From NCBI RefSeq assembly GCF_048984525.1, contig NZ_JBMGJC010000006.1, positions 1 through 64,000 on the forward strand: a DNA stretch of 64,000 bases, given 5' to 3'. The stretch comes from Syntrophopropionicum propionicicum_A. Lineage in GTDB: Bacteria > Bacillota > Desulfotomaculia > Desulfotomaculales > Pelotomaculaceae. The translations under genes and the position numbers were made by a program. Of this stretch, positions 7,340-16,096 are shown piece by piece. Under the pieces are notes generated by a model. The model ran no database searches. It was given only the letters and a program-made list of their open reading frames with translations, and had not been told where the DNA came from. The stretch's first letter is position 1; each line of letters begins with the position of its first letter.

Positions 7340-8317
7340 TCACCTCAACATATCCAGAAAAACATCCAAACGCATCCTGGTGCGGGCGTCCAGCCTGTTG
7401 GGCACGTCCCCTTCCAGGGTCAGCACCGGCAATTCAAGCCGGTCCCTAATAATCAGGTCTTCGATCTGCCGAAAGCAAAAACTCTGGGCATAGTGGATGA
7501 TCCCGTCCAGTTTCCTCCTCGCGATTTCCCGCCGGATGTCCTCCAGGCGAAAAAAAATACCGTAAGGGTAGGTATAAAGGCGGTATTGTTCCACCAGGTC
7601 AGCGGTCCTGCAGGGCATGGTAAACTGCCTCTGGGTTTCGTTGAACACCACCCGCGCTCCCCGCTCTTCCAGGTACTGATACAGATCTCCCATAATCGGC
7701 GGAACGCCGATGTAACCCAGGCGTATTTCACCTGTCCTGGGCTTGGCCGACCTTGCCTGATCAAGGCATTGTTCTACCTCTTGGGCGAATTTTTCCGGGC
7801 TGCCGATAAAATCACTGCAGCTTACCTGGTAGTAATGGTTCTCCCAGCCGCCGACCAGGTCTTCTTCCCAGGTCAGGCGGTCCAGTTCCCACGCCCTGCT
7901 CCTGACGCGGTCCAGCCGTTCCTTTTCGGCCAGTACCTGATCCCAGGTTACATCAAAATATCCCATCATTTTTTCCACCTGCAGGCGGAGCAGGTCGTAA
8001 TCACGGTCGTACGGAAAGGCGAATGGGATGACCTCTAAACCAGCCAGCTGCAGGGTTTCCATCAGGGCGTGGGTATTGCTGCAGTCGCCCTGGGTGACCG
8101 CTATAATATGCCGGATCTCGCTATGTTTCAAAGCAGTGCTGTAAATGCCCTTGATCCAGGCGCACAGGTTGCGGGGATAGCCGGCCATTTCAGCCTCTTC
8201 CACCAGTGACCGGGGGTTTTCATCTGAAATAAAGACGTTGTTTAAATCCACGGGTACCCAGCCGGCGGCGTAGATGACTTCCACCGGCACGGTGGTAGTA
8301 ATGCCTGCTTTTGCCAA
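7340..8317 (-). CDS. 2-hydroxyacyl-CoA dehydratase / double-cubane-cluster-like protein
   Basis: A HgdB/FldB-like protein of 325 residues. The family opening with P-E-(x)-AAG-(x)-P (VPVEVIYAAGWVPVDL) is present, and cysteines in RNLCAW, QGDCSN and QSFCFRQ are the likely Fe-S ligands. TTG at 8317 is the start, with GGGAGAG 8 bases before it. Classical dehydratases need two different subunits, but only one is encoded beside the activase. A homodimeric double-cubane cluster protein, which is encoded with its own activase, is therefore an equal alternative. Substrate unknown. Confidence 0.8.
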   Translation of the reverse strand: MAKAGITTTVPVEVIYAAGWVPVDLNNVFISDENPRSLVEEAEMAGYPRNLCAWIKGIYSTALKHSEIRHIIAVTQGDCSNTHALMETLQLAGLEVIPFAFPYDRDYDLLRLQVEKMMGYFDVTWDQVLAEKERLDRVRSRAWELDRLTWEEDLVGGWENHYYQVSCSDFIGSPEKFAQEVEQCLDQARSAKPRTGEIRLGYIGVPPIMGDLYQYLEERGARVVFNETQRQFTMPCRTADLVEQYRLYTYPYGIFFRLEDIRREIARRKLDGIIHYAQSFCFRQIEDLIIRDRLELPVLTLEGDVPNRLDARTRMRLDVFLDMLR

Positions 8318-8546
8318 TCCATCATCTCTCCCGGGTCTATTTTACTCCAATATACAAGGTGTCAGACAAGCGCGTTTCTCCTGTTATTATTCCCGCACAC
8401 TGCGAAAAGTTGCTTGCGGAAACTTTCTACAAATCATGCAACCTGCGCTGAAAGATAACCCTGACATGGTTAACAGCTGATAATGCCTGATCTGGCAATT
8501 ATTTTTATATTCCCCGGATTGACAAGGGTTCCTGCTTTTTTGCGGC
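8318..8546. other. Intergenic stretch, no gene seen
   Basis: No convincing coding sequence is visible. It probably contains the leftward promoter of the dehydratase/activase operon. Confidence 0.5.
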
Positions 8547-8578
8547 AAAAAAAATCCCGGCTGCCGTGACAGCCGGGA
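8547..8578 (-). terminator. Terminator of the amidase gene
   Basis: On the minus strand a 9-bp stem (TCCCGGCTG/CAGCCGGGA, loop TCACGG) is followed by eight T, about 25 bases after the amidase stop. Confidence 0.9.
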
Positions 8579-8602
8579 CCTGTTTCGATATTATACCTAA
8601 TT

Positions 8603-10324
8603 TTACGCATTCCTTTTTTCAGAGAAGTAAATGCCTATACCTTTCACGATAGCTTCAGCGGAACTGTTCTTAAAACCATCTGTATTCATGTACTTTTCTT
8701 CAGGGATGTTGGATATGAATGCCAACTCGCACAAAACCGCCGGCATGCTGGAAGTCCTCAGCACCACGAAGTCTGCATATTTTACTCCAATATTGCGCAG
8801 CCCCAGGACCTTAACCAGCTCGCTCTGGATATACCTGGCCAGCCTGTCGCTTTCCTGCACCCTGGCAGTTTTGGCGCCTGAATGAACGTAAGTGCTGGTG
8901 CCGCCCAGCGCGGCATTTTCGTTGGCGTTAATGTGGATGCTGACGAAAAGGTTCGCCTTGGCGGAATTAGCCTTGCTTGTCCTCTGATACAGCCCGACTT
9001 CCGATTCGCCGGTCCGGGTCATGATCACTTTTGCGCCTTTGGCCTCCAGGAGCTTGGCCACCCTTTTGGCAATATCCAGGGTGATATCTTTTTCCTTGGT
9101 GCCCAGTTTCCCGGTGGCGCCGGGGTCAGGATTTCCGTGACCGGCGTCGATTGCTATGATCTTACCCGCATAAGAACCTTGAATATCAGGAATATAGGTC
9201 TCTACAGTCAGGGTTTTACGGTCGCCGGAAACTGAAACGTCATACTGGGCCCCGCCTTTCAGGTCAAAAACAACCCGTGTAACATCGGGGTTCTTTTGAA
9301 AATGACCGGTCCGGACCTGGCTTACTGTCTTAGAATTGACATTGGTGGCCGCCGGCAGGTCTCCCGGTACGATTCCTTTCAAGTCAACAACCAGGCGGTC
9401 AGGATTCGCTAAAAATGATTGGGTGTAGTCAAACGGTGCGCTTGAAGTTATGACGGTGCTGGTCTTATCACCCGCGCCGCTAGCCTTCAGGGAAAGCCCC
9501 CTGGCAGCCTGGCTGCCGGTATTGCCGCTGTTGCCCTGCGTCGCTCCCCCGCTGCCGCCCTGGCCTGACGGCGGGTTTGCCGGGGCTGTCTGCATGCTCA
9601 GCAGCCACCCTGCCACCCATCCGCTGCTGCCGTTTGGCAGCGTTACACGGTACCAGTCACCGGACTGCTCCAGGACCGGCAGGCTGTTCCCCTGGAAAAC
9701 CTGCCCGACCACACTGTTCGTTGTCCCCGGGCCGCCCCTTACGTTGACGATACTGCCTGTGACCACGGCATTTCTGGCGCCCGTTGTGTCTGACCTGCTG
9801 GGCGTAGTGGACGGAGAGTTGACGACAGATACAAGCCACCCGGCAATCCATCCCGACCCGCCGGGATTAACGCTGACATTGTACCAGTCACCCGAACTGC
9901 CGAGTATGGGGAGGCTGCTGCCGTAACCAACCTGCGTTACGATATTATACCCGGTGCCGGGGCCGCTCCTGATATTCACGGAACTGCCGTTTACCTTGGC
10001 GGTCCGGCTAACGTTTTGGGGTGCCTGCGCCTGGGATTTTTCAATGCTAACCAGCCATCCGGCCAACCATCCTTTTTGGCCTGTGGCCAGGCTTACACAA
10101 TACCAGTCGCCGGATTTCTCCAGGACCGAAAGACGGTCGCCCGCTCCTGCCTGTGTTATTACGCTGTAGCCAGTGCCAGGACCTGCCCGGATATTTAGTA
10201 TATCTGTTGACACAACTGCAGTGTCTGCAAAAGCACTGTTGGCAGATGACATCAGGACTCCAAGGAACAGGGCCATAGCCAGCATAAGCAAGAAAATGCT
10301 GGGTACTCGGTATCTTAAGTGCAT
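8603..10324 (-). CDS. N-acetylmuramoyl-L-alanine amidase with three SH3b domains and AMIN domain
   Basis: A secreted cell-wall hydrolase cleaving the amide between muramic acid and the peptide stem. The order is signal peptide (about residues 1-33, ending SANSAFA), three SH3b wall-binding repeats of about 65 residues each beginning LNIRAGPGTGYS, VNIRSGPGTGYN and VNVRGGPGTTNS, a Gly/Ser linker, an AMIN domain (about 285-375), and a C-terminal Amidase_3 domain. The catalytic domain has zinc ligands in DAGHGNPDPG, an ExD-type Glu, VSIHIN and the CELAFISN end. ATG at 10324 follows GGAGGGGGG; TTG at 10330 is possible. Confidence 0.95.
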   Translation of the reverse strand: MHLRYRVPSIFLLMLAMALFLGVLMSSANSAFADTAVVSTDILNIRAGPGTGYSVITQAGAGDRLSVLEKSGDWYCVSLATGQKGWLAGWLVSIEKSQAQAPQNVSRTAKVNGSSVNIRSGPGTGYNIVTQVGYGSSLPILGSSGDWYNVSVNPGGSGWIAGWLVSVVNSPSTTPSRSDTTGARNAVVTGSIVNVRGGPGTTNSVVGQVFQGNSLPVLEQSGDWYRVTLPNGSSGWVAGWLLSMQTAPANPPSGQGGSGGATQGNSGNTGSQAARGLSLKASGAGDKTSTVITSSAPFDYTQSFLANPDRLVVDLKGIVPGDLPAATNVNSKTVSQVRTGHFQKNPDVTRVVFDLKGGAQYDVSVSGDRKTLTVETYIPDIQGSYAGKIIAIDAGHGNPDPGATGKLGTKEKDITLDIAKRVAKLLEAKGAKVIMTRTGESEVGLYQRTSKANSAKANLFVSIHINANENAALGGTSTYVHSGAKTARVQESDRLARYIQSELVKVLGLRNIGVKYADFVVLRTSSMPAVLCELAFISNIPEEKYMNTDGFKNSSAEAIVKGIGIYFSEKRNA

Positions 10325-10330
10325 TCTCAA

Positions 10331-10686
10331 CCCCCCTCCGTCCTTTGACGGATTAATACTTAAGAAACTTAAGCTTTAATTTTCTACAAGATACCCGACA
10401 ATTCCTCTTATTTCATTAAAAAGTATCGCAGGAAAAATGTTGAATTGGTTTAAATACCAGGTGTTAATAATCCTGCCAGGTGCAATGTTTGTATTATTTT
10501 GTAGAATTGTCCCTTTTTCAGTTAGACGGCCAGTAATGCCAAATGGTTCCCCGTTTTTACCTGCAAAACAATGGTTTTATTGAAAAAAATATGGAGGCTT
10601 AGCGATTGGGTTTTACTAAAGGATGGTCTATTATATATATCGGTAATATACCAGGTAAATAAAGAGGCTTTCCGGGGGAAAGGCAA
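10331..10686. other. Intergenic stretch, no gene seen
   Basis: About 355 bases, AT-rich, without a credible coding sequence. It probably carries the leftward promoter for the amidase; no clear -35/-10 pair was chosen. Confidence 0.5.
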
Positions 10687-10705
10687 TAAAAAAGAGGGCT
10701 CTCTT
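10687..10705 (-). terminator. Terminator overlapping the permease stop codon
   Basis: A short AAGAG/CTCTT hairpin on the minus strand followed by seven Ts (one leading into ATT). The stem includes the TAA stop of the APC permease, so termination occurs immediately after translation ends. The stem is weak. Confidence 0.45.
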
Positions 10706-12065
10706 ATTTGCCCTCCTCGCTTCCGGCGGCGGCCCGCCCAGGACGCCGCCTGGCGGCCGGCCTGCGGGCTTCGTGTTTCTTTTTGAGGCGGGGCACGGCT
10801 GTTTTAACATAAGCCAGTACCACCACAAAACAGCCTGCCATGTACAACAGCGCCGTCAAATCTGACGCCAGGACAGCGACTGCCAGCAGGGTGAAAACAA
10901 GGGCGGTTACAACCGGGACCAGGTAGCCGCCCTTGATCAGGTAAGGGCGTTCTTTTTCCGGCTCCCTGCGGCGCAGGCTGATCACAGCCAGCCCTGCCAT
11001 TGTGTATACTATGGACTCCATGGCGGCGGCCAGCCCCACCAGCACCTGGTAGTTTTCGGTCAAAAGAGTCAGCGCGGCCGCAATCAGACCTATAAAAAAG
11101 AGAGTGATGATGGACACCCAAGGGGTAAAATATCGCATGCTGACCTTACTGAAAACAGACGGCAGGACATGCTCCCTGGCAGAGGCGTACATGAATCGGG
11201 AAACGCTGATAATGCCGGCGTTAAATGTTTTCATGGATGTGGCCAGGATAACCACTATCATCAGGGAGGCGCCGAAATCACCCAGGACTGTCCGGGCGAA
11301 TACCAACTGGGGAGCCGGTGTGGCCAGCAGGACTTCCTTTGGCACCACGGCGGTCATGGCCGTGGTAAATATGGCGTAAACCACGCTCAGGATACCCAGC
11401 GCGATCATCATGCCCCTGTAGATCTGTTTGACCTGGGTAACCTCTTCCACCAGCGGCGTCACCCACTCAAACCCCACAAAAAGAAACACTCCCAGGGCAA
11501 CCGCGTTAATTATCCCCGCCGCACCCCCGGGTGACAGGGGAGCGTTTAGTTTAAAGCCCGCCTTATACAGCGCGAAAAGGCCGATGAATATAATCACGGC
11601 GATCAGGCCGTAGGTAACCACGTCCTGGAACACCCCGGCCATTTTGAGCCCCCTTAGGTTCATTACGGTCACCAGCAGGAGCATCACCACGATCCAGATG
11701 TAGGGCGGTATGGAGGGGATGGCCTCATTCAGTACCCTGGAAATGATATAGCTTTCCACACCCACCACACCGACTACCACGATAAGCATATACAACAGGG
11801 ACACAACCAGGGATACCTGGTCGTTGAAGGCCCGGCTGAAATAAAGGCGAATACCCGCGGCGGTGGGCAACTGGCCGTTCAGCTCGGAAAAACAGGCCGC
11901 CGCCAGAAAGCAGAGCGCCCCCCCGATTAAGATGGCAATCCAGGCGGTGTCACCCAGAACATAATTGGCCACCATCACAGCCGCCACAAAAGACGAACTG
12001 GCCAATGTCAGGCCAGCGCTGGTAGCAACAACTGTACGCAGGGTGAGGACCCTTTTAAGCTGCAA
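10704..12065 (-). CDS. APC-family amino acid permease
   Basis: An integral membrane transporter of 453 residues with about 12 hydrophobic segments, from VVATSAGLTLASSSFVAAV near the N-terminus to LLYMAGCFVVVLAYV near the C-terminus. The early glycine-poor TM1 break, FSELNGQLPTAAG and the later GFEWVTPLVEE match the amino acid-polyamine-organocation superfamily. The C-terminus is basic and Arg/Ala-rich, facing the cytoplasm. The SCP2-like gene is 2 bases upstream, implying one transcript. The substrate cannot be read from the sequence. Confidence 0.9.
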   Translation of the reverse strand: MQLKRVLTLRTVVATSAGLTLASSSFVAAVMVANYVLGDTAWIAILIGGALCFLAAACFSELNGQLPTAAGIRLYFSRAFNDQVSLVVSLLYMLIVVVGVVGVESYIISRVLNEAIPSIPPYIWIVVMLLLVTVMNLRGLKMAGVFQDVVTYGLIAVIIFIGLFALYKAGFKLNAPLSPGGAAGIINAVALGVFLFVGFEWVTPLVEEVTQVKQIYRGMMIALGILSVVYAIFTTAMTAVVPKEVLLATPAPQLVFARTVLGDFGASLMIVVILATSMKTFNAGIISVSRFMYASAREHVLPSVFSKVSMRYFTPWVSIITLFFIGLIAAALTLLTENYQVLVGLAAAMESIVYTMAGLAVISLRRREPEKERPYLIKGGYLVPVVTALVFTLLAVAVLASDLTALLYMAGCFVVVLAYVKTAVPRLKKKHEARRPAARRRPGRAAAGSEEGK

Positions 12066-12067
12066 CT

Positions 12068-12421
12068 TTATTCACCCCAGATCATCAGGCAGATAAAGTC
12101 AAGCCTGGTAATATCGTCTTCCGTGCCGATAATGCGCAGCGTACCGTTATTATACGGCTCTATCGGAGTTACGTCGCCGTAAAAGATATCAGTCAGCGTT
12201 TCGCTGTCGGAAATCACGGTTAAATCCGGGTCGGCGGTTAATCCTTCTTTAAGTGTGAGGAAACCGTTTTTTATAGTCCAGGTATGAACTGATTCGGTAT
12301 CGGTGGCTTTTACGACCACCACCCGGTTCCAGTCTTTGTTCATTAACCTTAAACGGTCGTTTTTATTGAAGTTTTCCGTAAAGTCCTGCAGGCTTTCATT
12401 TATCTCGGCATGCGTGGCCAT
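12068..12421 (-). CDS. SCP2 sterol-binding-domain-like protein
   Basis: About 117 residues resembling bacterial SCP-2-like lipid-binding domains: WTIKNGFLTLKEGLTADPDLTVISDSETLTDIFYGDVTP fits the pattern in which a hydrophobic ligand tunnel is closed by the C-terminal helix. There is no signal peptide. ATG at 12421 follows AAGGAGGG by 6 bases; the longer GTG/ATG options lack a ribosome site. It ends 2 bases before the permease start and is probably translationally coupled to it. Ligand unknown. Confidence 0.65.
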   Translation of the reverse strand: MATHAEINESLQDFTENFNKNDRLRLMNKDWNRVVVVKATDTESVHTWTIKNGFLTLKEGLTADPDLTVISDSETLTDIFYGDVTPIEPYNNGTLRIIGTEDDITRLDFICLMIWGE

Positions 12422-12487
12422 TTTTACCCTCCTTGGCAAGTCCGTCGTATTATATTAATGGGAACCCGTCAGCATAAACATATCCGC

Positions 12488-13405
12488 TTAAACACTTAGC
12501 TTTACAATACGCGGGCGGAAATCCAGCCTGTGCAGAAGATCCAGGTAGTCCTGCGCCGTGATCTGCTCCAGCTTTTTATTGAATATAGCCACCAGGGCGG
12601 CCTCCATGACGTTGGTGCCGAAAGATCTCCCCTCGTATTCCGGCGTGGTGGTCACCAGGGTGCCCACCCCCTTTTCTTTCAGGAACTCGACGTCGGCGCT
12701 GGTGGTGGTATTGGTTAAAATGGTCTGCCCGCTCATGCCCGCGGGCATAAACCGCCTGATCAGGTGGAAGTCTCCCGCGATAACATCCGCGTCGTGATAG
12801 TAGCGGGCGAATTTCTGAACCTTGGCCTCGTCCTGGCTTTCTTGCTTTTTGCCGGTTGGATAGATCATGTGAAAGGGCATTTTTGTTATTTCCGGCAACA
12901 GCCGGCCCGCTATTTCTTCAAGTTCGTCCATGGTCTTAATCGCATAGGGGATGCCCGCCGTGAATATAAGGTCGCCAAATGTCATGTCACAGCCTATTTC
13001 AGACAGCGCCTCGGCCATGCCGAAGCGGTCCACTGAACTGACCATCATGACGCGTGTGCCCGCTTTGAGCAGGTCTGTTTCCCTTGCCAGGATCTTGACC
13101 ACTTCCCTCTCAAGGGTGTTTTTCAGTCCGCTGCCGTCCACCACGGGCGTTACTTTGACTGACTCCATCAGCTTCAAGCCGTCCTGGATGGCGTAACGTT
13201 TCTGTTTGACAAAAAGATAAACGTCGATGCCTCCCAGCCCGATGGCGTCAACCTTGCCGTCCAGTTCCCCCAGCAGTTCAAGCGCCCGGTTAAAATCGCC
13301 GTCTGTGCCCATGCGGGCAATTTCCACTTTTTCACCCAGCAGTTCTGTAATTACCTTATGGTCACGCCTGGAAGAGCCCAGGCTGACGCTGACCACCCTT
13401 TTCAA
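12488..13405 (-). CDS. Quinate/shikimate 5-dehydrogenase-like protein
   Basis: About 305 residues, starting with TTG at 13405 after GGAGTGGAGG. The opening KRVVSVSLGSSRRDHKV and GTDGDFNRALELLGEL are typical of a conserved clostridial family generally annotated as quinate 5-dehydrogenase. A Rossmann-like stretch (GTRVMMVSSVDRFGMAEAL) is present. The classical shikimate dehydrogenase motifs are not clear, so the enzymatic name is inherited and uncertain. The gene appears monocistronic. Confidence 0.6.
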   Translation of the reverse strand: MKRVVSVSLGSSRRDHKVITELLGEKVEIARMGTDGDFNRALELLGELDGKVDAIGLGGIDVYLFVKQKRYAIQDGLKLMESVKVTPVVDGSGLKNTLEREVVKILARETDLLKAGTRVMMVSSVDRFGMAEALSEIGCDMTFGDLIFTAGIPYAIKTMDELEEIAGRLLPEITKMPFHMIYPTGKKQESQDEAKVQKFARYYHDADVIAGDFHLIRRFMPAGMSGQTILTNTTTSADVEFLKEKGVGTLVTTTPEYEGRSFGTNVMEAALVAIFNKKLEQITAQDYLDLLHRLDFRPRIVKLSV

Positions 13406-13425
13406 AAAAAAACCTCCACTCCAAG

Positions 13426-13448
13426 AGCAGCCTTATGCGAAGGCTGCT
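13426..13448 (-). promoter_or_regulatory. 9-bp hairpin in front of the ribosome site
   Basis: A perfect 9-bp stem AGCAGCCTT/AAGGCTGCT with loop CGCAT lies just upstream of the GGAGTGGAGG of the quinate-dehydrogenase-like gene. A T-run follows the ribosome site rather than the stem, so it may be a leader hairpin or a degenerate terminator. Confidence 0.35.
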
Positions 13449-13574
13449 TCGTTTACCATTGTATCCAGAAAAAGCTAGAATTAAAAGTCCTATACTGCAA
13501 GGCCAAACCCTAGCAGATGATCTATTTTGTTCGACACAGTATTGGTATTATCCTCCTGAAGGGTCTGCCCGGAG

Positions 13575-13609
13575 CAAAAAAACCGCCCTGTCCACCGCTG
13601 AACAGGGCG
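13575..13609 (-). terminator. Intrinsic terminator
   Basis: On the minus strand CGCCCTGT...ACAGGGCG forms an 8-bp stem followed by GTTTTTTTG. It would end the transcript of the membrane-protein gene at 13711-14454, reading through the short repeat element in between. Confidence 0.85.
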
Positions 13610-13614
13610 AACCT

Positions 13615-13703
13615 GGGGTCAGGCTTGAATTGTTGAATTACTCGTTTATTTAGTAATCAAACAATAAAAACAATGCATAAGTAAATATCTCAAGCCTGAC
13701 CCC
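13615..13703. repeat. Short (89 bp) relative of the MITE-like elements
   Basis: Has the same outer ends as the 241-bp elements, GGGGTCAGGCTTGA and its complement, as 14-bp terminal inverted repeats, but an unrelated AT-rich core. It lies between a stop codon and its terminator. Confidence 0.8.
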
Positions 13704-13710
13704 TTTTATT

Positions 13711-14454
13711 TTATTCCTTAATTTCGGGAGAGGCATCCGGGTCAAAAGGATTGGTCCTCACGGCGAGCGAATAAAGATATGGGTAGTCGCTTTTTAAATG
13801 GCTCATATAAGACAGCCACTCGGTTAACAGCAGCGTGTAAGCTCTTTTTATGTCATTTGAAATGTGGTTGTAGTCGGCATTATGCAGGCCTGTTAAGCTT
13901 TTCCTGTGGGCAAGCTCGTCGTTTAAGTGAAACACCGCCCATAAAAGATCGGTGAATGTCTCATGTTCCAGTAGGTTTGGATTTTCCAGCAGGCGCAGCA
14001 GAAAGTCCCTTTTTTCGCCCAGAAATACCTTTAAATCAGTTAGATCTCCCGCCCTGCTTTCAATCTTGTAATCATAGTTTTTGACTATATTAACAGCGTT
14101 ATCGTATTCACGCCTGGTCCATCCGCTGTTGAAGTCTAAATCCCCGCCGGACTGGAGGCTGTTCGTATTATACGGAGTCAGCAGCTTCAATAAAACGGTG
14201 CCGACTTCGCTGTAAAAAACCCCTATTACCATGTTGAGTTTCTTCAGCATTAACCGTTTATCTCTCGCGCTTATTATGCCTTCAATGATAAAAGTAACGA
14301 TTAAAATATTAATAGGCAGGAAAGCGGCGGACAAAAGAAACCATGTCATAATGCTGTGGACGTCCGTATATATGACATAATAAAGAAGATATAAAAAACC
14401 GGAGAGCGTTATTAAGGATACTGACAAAATCAGGCGCCACCTGGAGCTGCTCAT
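13711..14454 (-). CDS. Two-TM membrane protein, paralogue of 15095-15868
   Basis: About 247 residues, family not recognised. Two N-terminal transmembrane segments (about residues 8-28 and 37-58) precede a cytoplasmic, mostly helical domain. Shared with the 15095-15868 protein are FLPIN(I/V)L, KLNMVIG(V/M)F(Y/F)SE(V/I)GT, KRDF(L/I)LRLLENP, E(H)xxFT(D/E)LLxAV, and a C-terminal YLYSLAVRTNPFDPDASP. The conserved NPFDxDASP end suggests a defined functional motif. The two copies flank a cupin gene transcribed the other way. Confidence 0.75.
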   Translation of the reverse strand: MSSSRWRLILSVSLITLSGFLYLLYYVIYTDVHSIMTWFLLSAAFLPINILIVTFIIEGIISARDKRLMLKKLNMVIGVFYSEVGTVLLKLLTPYNTNSLQSGGDLDFNSGWTRREYDNAVNIVKNYDYKIESRAGDLTDLKVFLGEKRDFLLRLLENPNLLEHETFTDLLWAVFHLNDELAHRKSLTGLHNADYNHISNDIKRAYTLLLTEWLSYMSHLKSDYPYLYSLAVRTNPFDPDASPEIKE

Positions 14455-14661
14455 AATACCACTTCTCTTAAAGGTAATTTTATGAATTATTATACCTGGA
14501 ATGCTATTTCTGATACTTGAGTAATATAACCGCTACCTCTTATTAAAGATCACATTTTAAGAATTATAACAAGAACTGCTGGTTTATGAGAATACTTAAA
14601 AACGTATATGTGTTATAATTTATTAAAAGCAATGTTTAAAAATGCATGGGGGGTTAGAGTT

Positions 14662-15048
14662 ATGAATGAAACTGTCAATGGGCTGAGCGAAGGGAAAATT
14701 GTTTACACTGATAAAGAATTTAATGTGCCGGAGCTTGAATGGAACCCGCATCCAAGTTTCACGGGTGTCTTTTTGAAACACCTGGTAAAGGGGGATTCGT
14801 CTGACGGCAAATTTAGCTGCCATTTGATCAGGATCAAAGACGGCTTTGAGATAGGCGAGCACGTTCACGACGGCAGATGGGAATTCATCAATATTGTCGG
14901 CGGCACGGGAAAAGGCGAAATAGCCGGCAAAGAGTTCGTCTGTGAGCTCGGCGTTTCCATGGTTGTACCCGAAAATGTGAAACACCGGATTGTAGCCGGC
15001 AGCGGAGATGTTTACCTGCTGGCAAAATTCATCCCGGCGCTCATATAA
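14662..15048 (+). CDS. Cupin-domain protein
   Basis: A single-domain cupin of about 128 residues. The first cupin box is represented by GFEIGEHVHDGRWEFINIVGGTG, with the metal-type H-H-E triad, and the second by VPENVKHRI. No catalytic assignment is possible; such small cupins bind metals and often sugars or act as sensors. ATG at 14662 follows GGGGGG 8 bases upstream. It is a single-gene transcript ended by a strong terminator, placed between two leftward paralogous membrane-protein genes. Confidence 0.85.
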   Translation: MNETVNGLSEGKIVYTDKEFNVPELEWNPHPSFTGVFLKHLVKGDSSDGKFSCHLIRIKDGFEIGEHVHDGRWEFINIVGGTGKGEIAGKEFVCELGVSMVVPENVKHRIVAGSGDVYLLAKFIPALI

Positions 15049-15061
15049 AGCACACACGTTA

Positions 15062-15088
15062 AGCACACGGTTCTCGTGTGCTTTTTTT
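15062..15088 (+). terminator. Terminator of the cupin gene
   Basis: An 8-bp stem AGCACACG/CGTGTGCT, loop GTTCT, followed by seven T, 13 bases after the cupin stop. It also lies just past the end of the convergent gene at 15095-15868. Confidence 0.9.
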
Positions 15089-15094
15089 ATTTCC

Positions 15095-15868
15095 TTAATT
15101 GCCATACCCGGTTTGTGTTTGTATTTCGCCGCCCACAACCGGCGAGGCATTCTCATCGAACGGGTTCACCCTCATGGCGAAGGAGAAAAGATACGGGTAG
15201 TTTTTCTTCAAATACTGCATATACCCGAGCCATTGGATAACCAGGTTGCTGTATACTCTGTTGACGTCGCCGGTCAGGTGCCGGATGTCCGACTCGGGCA
15301 GGTTTGTAAATTCTTTTCTGCGGCTTAATTCATCTATCAGGTGTGATACAGCGCGCAGCAGTTCTGTAAAGGACCCATGCTCCAATAAAGCCGGGTTTTC
15401 TAATAACCTTAATATAAAATCCCTTTTGCTCTGCAGCCAGGCATGCATCATGGCAAAGTCAATTTTACCAGCGTCAGTTTTATAATGATGGGAGTTGAGG
15501 ATTTCTTTTACAGAATTGAATTTTTCATCGGACCAGTTGTCACCCACCAGGAGGTTGCCTTTAATTTTACTGATGCCGGAGTCGTAATCTGAAAAGTATG
15601 TCAGCAGCTGAGTGCCGATCTCACTGAAAAACATACCAATAACCATGTTTATCTTTTCCAGCCTGTCGCGCTGCGCCCTTATAGAAAGCAGCTTATTGAT
15701 GACCAGGGTGACAAACAGTACGTTAATAGGCAGAAATCCAAGGGCGTTAAACACAAACATATAGGTATTCAGAGCGTCCCCCAGGATTAAATATTTAACC
15801 AGATAAATAATCACGGATGATATTACGAGGACTACTCCAAGCTTTGTCTCCCAACTGATGGGTTTCAA
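15095..15868 (-). CDS. Two-TM membrane protein, paralogue of 13711-14454
   Basis: About 257 residues with the same plan as its paralogue: two N-terminal membrane segments, a basic turn (NKLLSIRAQRDRLEK), then a helical cytoplasmic domain ending YLFSFAMRVNPFDENASP. The two proteins are clearly homologous throughout, but the nucleotide sequences have diverged, so the duplication is old. No family name or function is recognised. Confidence 0.75.
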   Translation of the reverse strand: MKPISWETKLGVVLVISSVIIYLVKYLILGDALNTYMFVFNALGFLPINVLFVTLVINKLLSIRAQRDRLEKINMVIGMFFSEIGTQLLTYFSDYDSGISKIKGNLLVGDNWSDEKFNSVKEILNSHHYKTDAGKIDFAMMHAWLQSKRDFILRLLENPALLEHGSFTELLRAVSHLIDELSRRKEFTNLPESDIRHLTGDVNRVYSNLVIQWLGYMQYLKKNYPYLFSFAMRVNPFDENASPVVGGEIQTQTGYGN

Positions 15869-16007
15869 AATATTCCACCCCTTATCATATATCAGCCTAA
15901 AATTTTTAACTTTTAAGCTTCCACAGCTGACTTCATTATCCTCTTCCTTTCTAATATTTTTTGATAACTTTAATCATGTATTCTTTTTATATTATCAATT
16001 TGGTTAA

Positions 16008-16037
16008 TTGATCATTCCAATTATTTTTTGCTATAAT
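16008..16037 (+). promoter_or_regulatory. Sigma-A-type promoter of the PilZ gene
   Basis: TTGATC (16008-16013) and TATAAT (16032-16037) with an 18-base spacer, about 60 bases before the PilZ start. Confidence 0.55.
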
Positions 16038-16096
16038 GGGAAAAATCATTTAGTGCGCCAGCCGCTGGAAAAGTATAAAGAAAACAGGTATAACTT

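Noticed and set aside
6767..8038. Long plus-strand open frame of more than 400 codons
   Set aside because: It is antisense to the activase and dehydratase-like genes, shows no family motifs, and arises from their GC-rich codon use.
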